A stretch of DNA of 64,000 nt from Gordoniibacillus chartarius. Its GTDB lineage: Bacteria > Bacillota > Bacilli > Paenibacillales > NBRC-103111. The notes beneath the pieces are model-generated. The model ran no database searches and had not been told where the DNA came from. It saw nothing but the letters and a program-made list of their open reading frames with translations. The translations under genes and the position numbers were made by a program. The DNA lies in contig NZ_JBHLWN010000001.1 of the NCBI RefSeq assembly GCF_042432825.1, forward strand, positions 14,295-78,294, in the 5' to 3' direction. Position 1 is the first letter of the stretch, and every line of letters starts with the position of its first letter. Below, piece by piece: positions 9,488-19,092 of this stretch.

Positions 9488-11577
9488 ACGATAAGGTGTT
9501 CCCGAAAATCTTGTTCGGCGGAGACTATAATCCGGAGCAGTTTCCAAAGGAAGTATGGGATGAGGACATGCGGCTGTTTCGTCTTGCCGGCATCGATATC
9601 GCTACGGTCAACGTGTTCTCGTGGGCGTTGAATCAGCCCGATGAGGAGACGTACCGGTTCGAATGGCTGGACGAGGTGATGGATAAGCTGCACGCCGGCG
9701 GCGTATACGCGTGCATGGGAACTAGCACGGCTGCTCATCCGGCGTGGATGGCGGAGAAGCACCCGGATATTTTGTCCGTCACCTATGACGGGAAAAAGCG
9801 GAAGTTCGGCAGAAGACACAATTCCTGTCCGCACAGCCCGACCTTCCGCCGTTTCGCTCCTCGGATGGCGGCGAAGCTGGCCGAGCGGTACAAGGGGCAT
9901 CCGGCTCTGCTGCTGTGGCATGTGAATAACGAAATCGGCAACCGCTGTTATTGCGACAACTGCGAGAAGGCGTTCCGGGAATGGCTCCGCCGGCGCTACG
10001 GCACGCTGGAGCGGCTCAATGAAGCTTGGTACACGAAGTTTTGGGGACATACGTTCTATGACTGGAATGAAATCGTCCTGCCCAGCGGACTCAGCGAAGG
10101 TCTGGGGGGAGGCGAACAAACGGCTTTTCAAGGCATTACGCTGGATTATTACCGGTTCAACTCGGACTCCTGGCTGGAATGCTATTTGTTAGAGCGTGAC
10201 GCGATCCGGGAGAGCATTCCGGAAGCGGTCGTCACGACCAATTTTCAAGGCAACGGCACCTACAAGCCGCTCGATTATTTTAAATGGGCTCCTCATTTGG
10301 ACATTATCGCGCTCGATATGTATCCGGAGCACGACGCGAAACCGAGCTACATGGCTCTGCGTTACGATCTGATGCGGAGCTTGAAGGGCGGCGCGCCGTT
10401 CATGCTGATGGAGAGCACGCCGAGCGTGTTGAATTGGAAGCCGGTCAATCCGGCCAAGCGGCCCGGCGACATGAGGCTGCAAAGCTATCAGGCGATTGCC
10501 CGCGGAGCGGAGTCCGTCATGTTCTTCCAGCTGCGCCGTTCTCTCGGCGCTTACGAGAAGTTTCACGGCGCGGTGATCGATCATGCCGGTCACGAGCATA
10601 CGCGCGTGTTCCGGGAATGCGCGGAGCTCGGAAACGAGCTGCACAAGCTGGGCGGCGGGCTGATCGGCTCGCGCATTCGAAGCCGCGTAGGCATTCTGTT
10701 TGATTGGGAGAACTGGTGGGCCGTCGAGTTTGGCGGCGGACCGACCTCCAGGCTCAAATACTTGGATCAGATGCAAAAATATTACGACGCCCTCTATGAG
10801 CGGCAAATTCCGGTCGACTTCGTTCATGTTCATGCGGACCTGCGGCAGTACGATCTGATTATTGCCCCTCTTCTATATATGGTGAAGGAAGGACTCGCCG
10901 CCAAGCTGGAGGCTTTCGTCCGGGACGGCGGCACATTCGTTACAACGTTCTACAGCGGCATCGTGAACGAGAGCGATCGGGTGACCCCGGGCGGTTATCC
11001 GGGCGAGCTCCGCAAGCTGCTTGGCATATGGGTGGAGGAAGTCGACGCCCTTCATCCGGGACAAATGAACACGATGGTAATGGTTCGGCAGCTGGGGAAG
11101 CTTTACGGCTCTTACGAATGCGGGCTGCTCTGCGAGGTCGTTCATCCGGAAGGCGCGGAAGCGATGGCGGTGTTCGGAAGCGAGTATTACAAAGGGCTGC
11201 CGGCGCTGACCCGTCATCGATACGGATCCGGCGAAGCTTGGTATGCGGCGGCGGATCCGAGCCCCAAGCTGGTGCGGGAGTGGCTGGCCGCGCTTTGCGT
11301 GAGCAAAGGGATCAAGCCCGTCTGCGAAGCGCCTCCCGGCGTCGAAGTGACCGTTCGGGAGCAAGAAGATGAGCGCTTCACGTTTGCGCTCAATTTCGGT
11401 CATGAGACGCAAAGGCTTCAGACGGACGGCGCGGAACGCATCGAATTGCTGGGGGGGACCGGCGCAGCCGGCACCTACATCGAGCTCCCGCCGAAGGGCG
11501 TCTCGATATGGCAAACCCGGAAGGAGGCGGATCCAGTTGGCTGCAAGATCGAGAGAACGGCTTCGTCAACGGTTTGA
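9484..11577 (+). CDS. GH42 beta-galactosidase
   Basis: A 697-residue GH42 enzyme. The TIM barrel (about 1-390) begins with FGGDYNPEQFP, typical of the family. The acid/base is Glu150 in HVNNEIGN and the nucleophile Glu310 in MLMESTPS. The zinc-site cysteines follow the acid/base in the RCYCDNC motif. The trimerisation (GATase-like) domain occupies about 395-610 and a small beta domain ends the protein. It cleaves beta-galactosides, in many soil bacteria those derived from galactan or arabinogalactan. The ATG overlaps the stop of the LacZ-type gene (ATGA) and is preceded by GGAGGTG nine bases upstream; the frame stays open further upstream inside that gene, but without a ribosome-binding site. 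No signal peptide. Two beta-galactosidases of different families in a row suggest a substrate with more than one type of galactoside linkage. Confidence 0.93.
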   Translation: MNDKVFPKILFGGDYNPEQFPKEVWDEDMRLFRLAGIDIATVNVFSWALNQPDEETYRFEWLDEVMDKLHAGGVYACMGTSTAAHPAWMAEKHPDILSVTYDGKKRKFGRRHNSCPHSPTFRRFAPRMAAKLAERYKGHPALLLWHVNNEIGNRCYCDNCEKAFREWLRRRYGTLERLNEAWYTKFWGHTFYDWNEIVLPSGLSEGLGGGEQTAFQGITLDYYRFNSDSWLECYLLERDAIRESIPEAVVTTNFQGNGTYKPLDYFKWAPHLDIIALDMYPEHDAKPSYMALRYDLMRSLKGGAPFMLMESTPSVLNWKPVNPAKRPGDMRLQSYQAIARGAESVMFFQLRRSLGAYEKFHGAVIDHAGHEHTRVFRECAELGNELHKLGGGLIGSRIRSRVGILFDWENWWAVEFGGGPTSRLKYLDQMQKYYDALYERQIPVDFVHVHADLRQYDLIIAPLLYMVKEGLAAKLEAFVRDGGTFVTTFYSGIVNESDRVTPGGYPGELRKLLGIWVEEVDALHPGQMNTMVMVRQLGKLYGSYECGLLCEVVHPEGAEAMAVFGSEYYKGLPALTRHRYGSGEAWYAAADPSPKLVREWLAALCVSKGIKPVCEAPPGVEVTVREQEDERFTFALNFGHETQRLQTDGAERIELLGGTGAAGTYIELPPKGVSIWQTRKEADPVGCKIERTASSTV

Positions 11578-14500
11578 CGAGCCGCCCGCTTCCTGCCGGT
11601 CGCTGCCGTTCTGGGCCTGGAACGATGCCTTGCAGGAGGAGGAGCTGATCCGGCAAGTCAGGCAGATGAAGGATAAGGGCATGGGCGGGTTCTTCATCCA
11701 TTCCCGGGACGGGCTGGAAACGGAGTATATGGGCCGCGAATGGATGCGGCTTGTCCGGGCTGCGGTGGAGACCGCCTCGGAGCTCGGCATGCAGGCGTGG
11801 CTTTACGATGAGGACCGCTGGCCGTCGGGCTTCGCCGGAGGACTTGTGCAGGCGAGAGGCGGCGACGCGTTCCGGGCCAAGGGGCTTACGCTGGAAGTCG
11901 TCCGGGACCGGAATGTCACGATTCCGGACGATGCCGCGGCCGCATTCAAAGCGGTCATTGACGAACGCAATTTGCTCAGCTGCGAGCGCCTTTCGACGGC
12001 AGCGGATAAAAGCGGCGAAAGCGTGCGGATTCCCCTTGAGCCCAACGAAGTGCTGCTGGTGTTCCGGGTCGAAATATCCGGGCGAAGCGAATGGTTCAAC
12101 AACGAAGCGCCGCCGGATCAGCTTAATCCGGATACGGTGCGGGCGTTTATCGACATCACATACGAAGCCTACAAGCGGGAAGTCGGGGACTATTTCGGCA
12201 CGACCGTCCGCGGCGTGTTCACCGACGAGCCGAGCGTGCACGACCGCCACTGCCGGTTTACGGACGGCCGGGGATGGCTGCCGTGGAGCTGGTCGCTTCC
12301 CGATGATTTCCGGCGCAGACGCGGCTACGAGCTGTTCGACCTGATCCCTTATTTGTTCTTTGACGGCGAGCTGTCGCCGCAGGCGCGCCACGATTATTGG
12401 CGGACGGTTACGGAGCGTTTCAGCGAAGCGTACTCCATGCAGATCGGCCGGTGGTGCGAGGAGAACGGCCTCGCCTTCACCGGGCACTACTTGTGGGAGA
12501 ACAACCTGGGTACCGCCACCCGGGTGTGCGGAGCGGTGATGCCGAATTACCGCTATCAGCATGTTCCCGGCATCGACATGCTGAACGAGCAGACCGGCGA
12601 GTACATCACGGTGAAGCAGTGCACCTCCGTCGCGAACCAGTACGGAAGACCGCTGGTGCTTACCGAAACGTACGGCTGCACCGGCTGGGGCTTTACGTTC
12701 GAGGGGCAGCGGTGGATCGGGGATTTTCAATTCGTCCTGGGCGTCACGCTCCGTTCCCAGCACTTGGCGCTCTACTCGATCAGAGGCTGCAGGAAGAGGG
12801 ACTATCCGCCGGTGTTTAACTACAACACCAGCTGGTGGAAGTACAACGGTATCGTTGAAGATTATTTCGCCAGACTGTCGGCTGTACTTACGGAAGGCAA
12901 GCCGATCCGCGACGTGCTCGTGCTGCATCCGTCTTCGACGGCGTGGTGCATGGTCGGGACCGGGCCGTACGGCTTTCCCGCCCGCGGCAAAGACCGGGAT
13001 GTGTCGATGACAAACCGGTACGGGCACGAATTCAATGCGTTCCTCGGCAGCCTGCTGAGAGCCCATTACGATTTCGATCTCGGCGACGAGACGATTATGG
13101 CGGAGACAGGGGAGGTACGGGGCAGCTCAATCGCCGTAAACTTGGCGGAATATCGGGTCGTCGTGCTGCCGCCAATCCGAACCATGCTGACCAGCACATT
13201 CCGGCTGCTTCAGGATTTCCTGGACGCCGGAGGGCGGGCGGTGGCCGTCGGGCCTCCGCCGGCGCTGCTCGAAGGGCGTCCGTCGGAGCGGCTAGCCGAG
13301 CTGTACGGCCATCCCCGAATGACGGTCGTCGGCAACACGGAGCAGGCGGTCGCTGCGCTCGAGAGCATTTTGCCGCGACGAGTCGGCATCGAGTCCGGCG
13401 ACGCCGGCCAAGCGGAGGCGCTGCTGTATTTGCTCAAAGAGACGGAGCTTGGGCGGACGCTGTTCGTCGTGAATAACGACCGCGATGCAGCACAGCAGGT
13501 GACGATCTCGCTGGATGGTGAAGGAAGCGTGGAGGAATGGACCGCGTTGACCGGCGAGGTCAAGTCCGTACCCTGTGTCTGCGGGGACGGACGAACCCGG
13601 TTCCGGGCCGACTTCGGTCCTGCCGATTCCAAGCTGTACATCTGGACGCCGGAACGGGAAAGTCCGGCGGACGGCAGCGTCTCCGCCGATTGCGGCAAAG
13701 AGGAAGACAGGACCGTTGACCGGACAACGGAGCTGCTGACGCCAAGCGGGTTTATACGTACGATGCCGAATGTACTGACGCTGGACCGGTGCAGGTACGC
13801 GGTCGCAGCCGGCGAGCTTTCCGGCGAAATGGATGTTTGGCAGGCGCAAAGAGCGGTCCGGGAAGCGCTCGGAATGAGGCAAATTTACGGCAACGGCATC
13901 GAACAGAGGTATAAGTGGATTAACGAGCCGCATCCGGGGAACGGGACGCCGGTACGATTCCATTTTACATTTCATGTGGAGGTCGTTCCCGAACGGGACG
14001 TTTGCCTGGTCGTGGAGTCGGCGGAGCTGTACGACATCGAGCTCAACGGAGCTGCGGTCCCCAGCGTTCCCAGCGGCTGGTTTCTCGACCGGTCCTTCGA
14101 TCAGGTGCCGCTGCCCCCTGGCGGTCTGAAGCCGGGCACGAACGAGCTGACGCTCAGCTGCCGGTATCACAACCGGATGGAAGTGGAGGATGTGTATCTG
14201 ATCGGGGATTTCGGCGTCAGTCCCGATCGGGCGATAACCCCAGAACCCGAAGCTCTCGAATACGGAGACTGGTGTCTGCAAGGATATCCTCATTATTGCG
14301 GCAGCATGGTGTACGGTTTCGACGTCCGGACTAAGCGGGCGGAAGCCGCGAAAACCGTGCTGGAGGTCGGCGAATATTCCGCCGTTACGGCGGAGGTGCG
14401 GGTGAACGGCGTTACGGCGGGACATATTCCGTGGCGGTCGGCGAACGGGCTCGACGTGACGGAGCTGCTGCTTCCCGGCGATAACCGGATCGAGATCGAA

Positions 14501-14686
14501 GTCATGGGAAGCCCCCGCAACATGCTGGGACCGTTTCATCACACGGGCGCCGATCCGTCGACGACAAGCTGGGCCTCATTCCGCAAGGAAGGCGCCGATT
14601 ATTCGCCGGAGTATAAGCTGCGGCCGTATGGATTGTTTGAGCCCGTGCGGCTCCGTACGCATAGAGACGGAAAGGGAGGAGGGTAA
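11537..14686 (+). CDS. GH106-like alpha-L-rhamnosidase family protein
   Basis: About 1049 residues from TTG 11537, which has GGAGG nine bases upstream and overlaps the end of the GH42 gene by 41 bases. The frame is open to 11369, but that region is shared with GH42 coding sequence. The N-terminus carries the pattern seen at the start of GH106-type barrels: PFWAWND, then an E-rich helix, GMGGFFIHSRDGLETEYMG, and YDEDRWPSGFAGG (about residues 20-110). Further barrel motifs include VFTDEPSVHD and TETYGCTGWG. The C-terminal third holds beta-sandwich sugar-binding domains related to the GH2 type (about 760-1040). GH106 enzymes release alpha-L-rhamnose from rhamnogalacturonan-type pectins. The exact catalytic residues cannot be assigned by eye. 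No signal peptide is seen, so it is probably cytoplasmic. An unclassified GH-A barrel enzyme is the main alternative. Confidence 0.7.
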   Translation: MAARSRERLRQRFDEPPASCRSLPFWAWNDALQEEELIRQVRQMKDKGMGGFFIHSRDGLETEYMGREWMRLVRAAVETASELGMQAWLYDEDRWPSGFAGGLVQARGGDAFRAKGLTLEVVRDRNVTIPDDAAAAFKAVIDERNLLSCERLSTAADKSGESVRIPLEPNEVLLVFRVEISGRSEWFNNEAPPDQLNPDTVRAFIDITYEAYKREVGDYFGTTVRGVFTDEPSVHDRHCRFTDGRGWLPWSWSLPDDFRRRRGYELFDLIPYLFFDGELSPQARHDYWRTVTERFSEAYSMQIGRWCEENGLAFTGHYLWENNLGTATRVCGAVMPNYRYQHVPGIDMLNEQTGEYITVKQCTSVANQYGRPLVLTETYGCTGWGFTFEGQRWIGDFQFVLGVTLRSQHLALYSIRGCRKRDYPPVFNYNTSWWKYNGIVEDYFARLSAVLTEGKPIRDVLVLHPSSTAWCMVGTGPYGFPARGKDRDVSMTNRYGHEFNAFLGSLLRAHYDFDLGDETIMAETGEVRGSSIAVNLAEYRVVVLPPIRTMLTSTFRLLQDFLDAGGRAVAVGPPPALLEGRPSERLAELYGHPRMTVVGNTEQAVAALESILPRRVGIESGDAGQAEALLYLLKETELGRTLFVVNNDRDAAQQVTISLDGEGSVEEWTALTGEVKSVPCVCGDGRTRFRADFGPADSKLYIWTPERESPADGSVSADCGKEEDRTVDRTTELLTPSGFIRTMPNVLTLDRCRYAVAAGELSGEMDVWQAQRAVREALGMRQIYGNGIEQRYKWINEPHPGNGTPVRFHFTFHVEVVPERDVCLVVESAELYDIELNGAAVPSVPSGWFLDRSFDQVPLPPGGLKPGTNELTLSCRYHNRMEVEDVYLIGDFGVSPDRAITPEPEALEYGDWCLQGYPHYCGSMVYGFDVRTKRAEAAKTVLEVGEYSAVTAEVRVNGVTAGHIPWRSANGLDVTELLLPGDNRIEIEVMGSPRNMLGPFHHTGADPSTTSWASFRKEGADYSPEYKLRPYGLFEPVRLRTHRDGKGGG

Positions 14687-14689
14687 ATC

Positions 14690-16813
14690 ATGTCAAGATC
14701 AGGACCCGCATGGGGGCTCCTTATGGCGTTGATCGTCTTGTGCACTGCATTGCTGCCCGAGGCGGCGTCCGCTTCGGTCAAGTACTCCACGTATACGAAG
14801 GACAGCCGGGGCAACTTGATTTGGCTGCAGCCGGCCTACTTTCCGCTCGGCGTTATCGGCCAAAGCTTATCCGCGCCGGATCCGAATAATCCGAACGCGA
14901 CCGCGAGCTCGCCGATGAAAAATCCGAAGGACATCTTCGTGGATGCCAAGAACGAGGTATATATCGCCGATACGGGCAATAACCGGATCGTGCATATGAC
15001 CGAGACGGGCGAGCTGCTGCGGTATATCTCGCTCCCGGCCAGCCCGTTCAATAAGCCGGAGGGCGTGTTCGTCACGGAAAACGGCGATATCTATGTCGCG
15101 GATACGGGCAACAAGCGGGTTGTCAAGCTGGACGCAAGCGGCAATCTGCTGCAGGAATACAAGCGGCCGGAGTCCCGCTACATCCCGGAAACGTTCGTCT
15201 TCGATCCGGGCAAGGTGATGGTCGACGAACGCGGATTTATTTACATTGCCGTGCACGGGGGCTATGAAGGTCTTGTGATGCTCGATCCGAAGGGGACGTT
15301 TCAAGGCTTCTTCGGAGCGAACCGCACGGTGCTGTCGCCGCTCGACGCGCTGAAGCGCATGCTCTACACGAAAAAAATGTATGCCAACGAAGTCGCCAAG
15401 AGGCCGGAGACGATCAACAGCGTCGCAACCGACAAGAACGGCTATATTTATACGGTGACCGGCGGAACCGCCAGCACGAACCAATTAAAGAAGCTGAACA
15501 TCAAGGGCAATAATTTGCTGCGCAGCTCGTCCAAGCCGTTCGGGGAAATCGCTCCCTGGGACGTTCCGATCGGCCCGGAGGCAAACGGCAAGCCGCAGCT
15601 GATCGACGTGGCCGTAGACCAAAGCGGCAACATGATCGTCGTCGACCAGCAGTTCAAGTACATCAGCCATTACGACGCTTCAGGCAATTTGCTGTATTTT
15701 TGGGGCGGCGCATCGGCTGTAGGTTCGTCGCAGGTCGGCCTGCTCAAAAGTCCGGTAGCCCTCGATGTCAATTCGAGAAACGAGCTGTTCGTTCTCGACG
15801 ATCAGGAAAATATCGTGCAAGTATTTCGGCTGTCGGAGTTCGGGCAGAAGGTGGACGAAGCGAACCAGCAGACGCTTGCGGGCAATTACGAAGGCAGCGA
15901 GCAGCCGTGGCGGGATGTGCTGCGCCTTAACGCCCAGTTCGCGCCGGCCTACCTGGGCCTGGCGAAGTCGGCCTTCCGCAAGGAGCAATACGAGGAAGCG
16001 ATGCGGCTGTATCAGGAAGCCGGAGACCGGCAGGGCTACTCGGAATCGTTCTGGCAAATTCGGATGCTGTGGCTGCAAAATCATTTTTCCACGATCGCCA
16101 GCACGATTTTGTTCGGAGGCTTCGCGCTGTTCCTGTTCAATAAACTGACGGCCAAAAGCGCGTTTCGGGAAAAATGGCGCAGCCGGCCGCGGACGAAAAA
16201 CCGGCTGTTGAACGATTTGAAGCTTTCGTTCCGTATACTCAAGCACCCGATCGATGGCTTCTCCGCCATCCATTCCGAGAACAAGGGCACTTATCTCAGC
16301 GCGGCGATCATCCTGTTCGGCGTATATGCCGCCCAGCTCGTTCAGCAGTTCGCGACCAGCTTCGCTTTCAATCAGGTGACGTTCGTCGATGTGTTCAACA
16401 CCTTCACGCAGCTTTTCATCGCTTGGATCGGCTGGGTCGTTGCGAATTATTTGGTCAGCTCGATCTACAGAGGGGAAGGACGGTTCCGCGATATTTTCAT
16501 CGGCAGCGCTTACGCCCTCGTGCCTTACATCGTGATCGGCGTTCCGCTGGCGATCGTATCGAACGTGCTGACGATGTCCGAAGCTTCGCTGTACCAATTC
16601 GCGGCGAATGCGATGACGGCCTGGATCGGCTTGCTGATTTTCTGGAAAATCCAAAATATTCATAACTACTCCGTAGGGGAGACGTTCATGAACATCTTCC
16701 TTACGCTGTGCACGATTCTGGTGATCGGCGTGCTGATCTTCCTCATCGGCGGCCTGACCAGCGATTTGTTTACGATGCTGTACGAGATGTTCCAGGAGGT
16801 GACATTGCGATGA
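14690..16813 (+). CDS. NHL-repeat and YIP1-domain membrane protein
   Basis: A 707-residue protein. A signal peptide or anchor covers residues 1-29. An extracytoplasmic beta-propeller of NHL repeats follows (about 60-395), with repeats such as DIFVDAKNEVYIADTGNNRI and GVFVTENGDIYVADTGNKRV. A short TPR-like helical segment lies at about 400-455 (YLGLAKSAFRKEQYEEAMRLY). The C-terminus (about 465-700) has five to six membrane segments with YIP1-family character. Start ATG 14690 follows GGGAGGAGGG. The gene overlaps the downstream DUF5696 gene (ATGA), and then two sugar permeases follow, an order common in Paenibacillus carbohydrate loci. The function is not established. A scaffold or sensor that positions the transporter at the membrane is only a guess from the propeller-plus-membrane layout. 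Confidence 0.75.
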   Translation: MSRSGPAWGLLMALIVLCTALLPEAASASVKYSTYTKDSRGNLIWLQPAYFPLGVIGQSLSAPDPNNPNATASSPMKNPKDIFVDAKNEVYIADTGNNRIVHMTETGELLRYISLPASPFNKPEGVFVTENGDIYVADTGNKRVVKLDASGNLLQEYKRPESRYIPETFVFDPGKVMVDERGFIYIAVHGGYEGLVMLDPKGTFQGFFGANRTVLSPLDALKRMLYTKKMYANEVAKRPETINSVATDKNGYIYTVTGGTASTNQLKKLNIKGNNLLRSSSKPFGEIAPWDVPIGPEANGKPQLIDVAVDQSGNMIVVDQQFKYISHYDASGNLLYFWGGASAVGSSQVGLLKSPVALDVNSRNELFVLDDQENIVQVFRLSEFGQKVDEANQQTLAGNYEGSEQPWRDVLRLNAQFAPAYLGLAKSAFRKEQYEEAMRLYQEAGDRQGYSESFWQIRMLWLQNHFSTIASTILFGGFALFLFNKLTAKSAFREKWRSRPRTKNRLLNDLKLSFRILKHPIDGFSAIHSENKGTYLSAAIILFGVYAAQLVQQFATSFAFNQVTFVDVFNTFTQLFIAWIGWVVANYLVSSIYRGEGRFRDIFIGSAYALVPYIVIGVPLAIVSNVLTMSEASLYQFAANAMTAWIGLLIFWKIQNIHNYSVGETFMNIFLTLCTILVIGVLIFLIGGLTSDLFTMLYEMFQEVTLR

Positions 16814-19092
16814 AGTGGATCCGACAAATCAAAATCAATATAACCGCCGTCATCGTCACCGTCCTGCTCGCAGCGGTTCTTATCGTGATCGCCCTGAGCG
16901 TACCCGTCGAATTCAAAACGGACATCCGCCGTACCGCCGCGGCTCCGTCTCAAAGCGGCTCCGCAGCCGAGGCCAAGGCCGCGCTCGCGCAGCTGCCGGC
17001 GGACGGCGATTTCAAGCCCGCAGCGGAAAGCGATACGCTGCGCCTGAAGCTGGACGCCAAGACCGGCCACTTTATTGTCGAGGACAAACGCAGCGGACGC
17101 GTGTTCCGTTCTTATCCGGATCCGGCCAGCTGGCCGCAGGAGAAAATATCCGAAACCTGGAAGAAGCACCTGGCTTCGCCGCTCATGATCCAGTACGTGG
17201 ATTTCTCCAAAAATATTTTGCAGGCGAAGGAAACCAATGTTCCCGCCGAAGGCGGGCAAGTGAAAGACGTTCAGATGATTCCCGGCGGCTTCACTCTCGT
17301 CTATGAGCTGCCGGCGACCGGGTTTACGATTCCGGTGCAGGTCAAAGTGGAGAATGACTATGTCGAGACGAAAATCATTCGCGAAGGCGTCAAGGAAACG
17401 AAGATGGGGCTCGTCTGGATCCGGCTGTTTCCGTTCTTCGGCGCCGAATATACGAACGGTTCGGACCAATATTTGTTCATTCCGGACGGAGCGGGTGCCT
17501 TGATTCGCTTCAAGAGCAATCAGCTGAACGTCAACAAAATGTACGATGAACTCGTCTACGGGCGGGACGCCGCCTATCCGGGAATGGAGAACAACCGCAG
17601 CAATGTCATTATGCCGGTGTTCGGGATGAAGACGGGGGACAAAGGCTTCCTCGCCGTTATCGATGACGGGGACGAATATGCGAACGTCGTGGCCGCTCCG
17701 GCCGGCGTACTGAGCAATTACAACTGGGTCGCCGCGCAGATGAATTTCCGTTCGAGCTTCCTGCAGTTTACGACACGCAATACCAACGTGCCCGATTCAT
17801 GGGGCTTCGTCGATTACAACCGGGATCGGACCTTTGGCAGCGACCGGACCGTGCGTTATTACATTCTGAACGGCGGGCAGGCGGATTACGTCGGCATGGC
17901 GCAGGCGTACCGCAGCTACTTGATCAAGGAGAAGGGCGCGAAGCCGCTTGATGCGGGCGATTCCAACATCCCGATGTATGCGACGATCATTGGCGCCGAC
18001 CGGGAGAAGGGCGTCGTCAGCGACCGTTACTTGAAACTGACGACAACGGAAGAAGCCTCGCACATCATCGGCTCGCTGCACGATCGCGGCATCAGCCGGA
18101 TGTCGGTTACGTATTCGGGCTGGCAGGAGGGCGGCTACAGCTCCTTCGGCCGGACGTTCCCGGTCGATTCCCGCATCGGCGGCGGCAATGGAATGAAGTC
18201 GTTCATCGATACGGCCCACGGGCTCGGGTATCAGGTTTATCTGGAAACCCCCTATTCGCTCAACAATACGGGCGGCGGCGGCTTCGATCCGAAATTCAAC
18301 GCGATGGTCAATCTGGCCGGCCGGACGTTAACGTCCAGCCCGCTCGTATCCAGAGAACGGATACCGGTGACGAGCTACAAATTCGTGGAACAGATGGTGA
18401 GCCGCGATTTGCCGGAGTTCAAAAGGATGGGCGTCGACGGTCTGGCCGTGGGCTTGCTCGGGCAGCAGCTGTACAACGATTACAACTCGGGCTTCGGCGC
18501 CCCGCGGGACGAAGCCCGAACGGTTCAGGAGCGCATCTTGGGCGGCATCAAGTCGGCGCTGGGGAGCGTACAGGGAGACAAGGCGAATATGTACGCTCTG
18601 CCCTACATGAATTATATCAAGACGATGGCTTATGACTATTCCTACGATCTGTTCTCGGACGAAGCCGTACCTTTCGTCCAGATCGCGGTGCACGGTCTTG
18701 TCCATTATTCGTCCGAATACGTCAACAACCGGCAGGAAGACGTGCATGACTTCCTGCGGGACATCGAATACGGGGCCGCCCCCTCCTTCGTCTTCACGAG
18801 AGCGGAGACGGAAACGTTCGTCAACTCGTACGGCCTGCGGTATTACAACACGTATTTCCCGCACTGGGAAGCTTTCGCCGTCGATCAGTACAACCGGTAC
18901 AACGAAGCGCTCGGCGATGTGCAGAACCAGTTCATAACGGGACACAAGACGCTGGCGCCCGGCGTGAAGGAGACGACTTACGCGAGCGGCAAGCGAATTA
19001 TCGTCAACTATAATTTGACGCCGTACCGGAGCGGGGATATTGCTGTCGATCCGCAAAACTTTGCGGTTGTGAAGGGAGGGGCGGGACGGTGA
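16810..19092 (+). CDS. DUF5696 domain protein, membrane-anchored, possibly glycosidase-like
   Basis: A 760-residue protein beginning at ATG 16810, which overlaps the previous stop and has GGAGGTGA ten bases upstream. One membrane segment (about residues 8-30) anchors it with the bulk outside. The body carries sequence typical of DUF5696: FIVEDKRSGRVFRSYPDP at about 80-100, YLFIPDGAGALIRF near 220, and a later barrel-like half with YSGWQEGGYSSFGRTFP (about 435-455) and AVGLLGQQLYNDYNSGFG. The late part resembles a TIM barrel of glycosidase type, but no catalytic residues can be assigned. DUF5696 genes recur beside YIP1 proteins and sugar permeases in Paenibacillus. The next gene starts with GTG overlapping this stop, so translation is probably coupled. 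A role in handling glycans at the cell surface before uptake is inferred. Confidence 0.75.
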   Translation: MKWIRQIKINITAVIVTVLLAAVLIVIALSVPVEFKTDIRRTAAAPSQSGSAAEAKAALAQLPADGDFKPAAESDTLRLKLDAKTGHFIVEDKRSGRVFRSYPDPASWPQEKISETWKKHLASPLMIQYVDFSKNILQAKETNVPAEGGQVKDVQMIPGGFTLVYELPATGFTIPVQVKVENDYVETKIIREGVKETKMGLVWIRLFPFFGAEYTNGSDQYLFIPDGAGALIRFKSNQLNVNKMYDELVYGRDAAYPGMENNRSNVIMPVFGMKTGDKGFLAVIDDGDEYANVVAAPAGVLSNYNWVAAQMNFRSSFLQFTTRNTNVPDSWGFVDYNRDRTFGSDRTVRYYILNGGQADYVGMAQAYRSYLIKEKGAKPLDAGDSNIPMYATIIGADREKGVVSDRYLKLTTTEEASHIIGSLHDRGISRMSVTYSGWQEGGYSSFGRTFPVDSRIGGGNGMKSFIDTAHGLGYQVYLETPYSLNNTGGGGFDPKFNAMVNLAGRTLTSSPLVSRERIPVTSYKFVEQMVSRDLPEFKRMGVDGLAVGLLGQQLYNDYNSGFGAPRDEARTVQERILGGIKSALGSVQGDKANMYALPYMNYIKTMAYDYSYDLFSDEAVPFVQIAVHGLVHYSSEYVNNRQEDVHDFLRDIEYGAAPSFVFTRAETETFVNSYGLRYYNTYFPHWEAFAVDQYNRYNEALGDVQNQFITGHKTLAPGVKETTYASGKRIIVNYNLTPYRSGDIAVDPQNFAVVKGGAGR

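Noticed and set aside
11390..13066. A long open frame of 558 codons on the minus strand inside the GH106-like gene.
   Set aside because: It is antisense to a gene with recognisable motifs, its product is Arg/His/Pro-rich without any domain, and long antisense frames are expected in G+C-rich genes.
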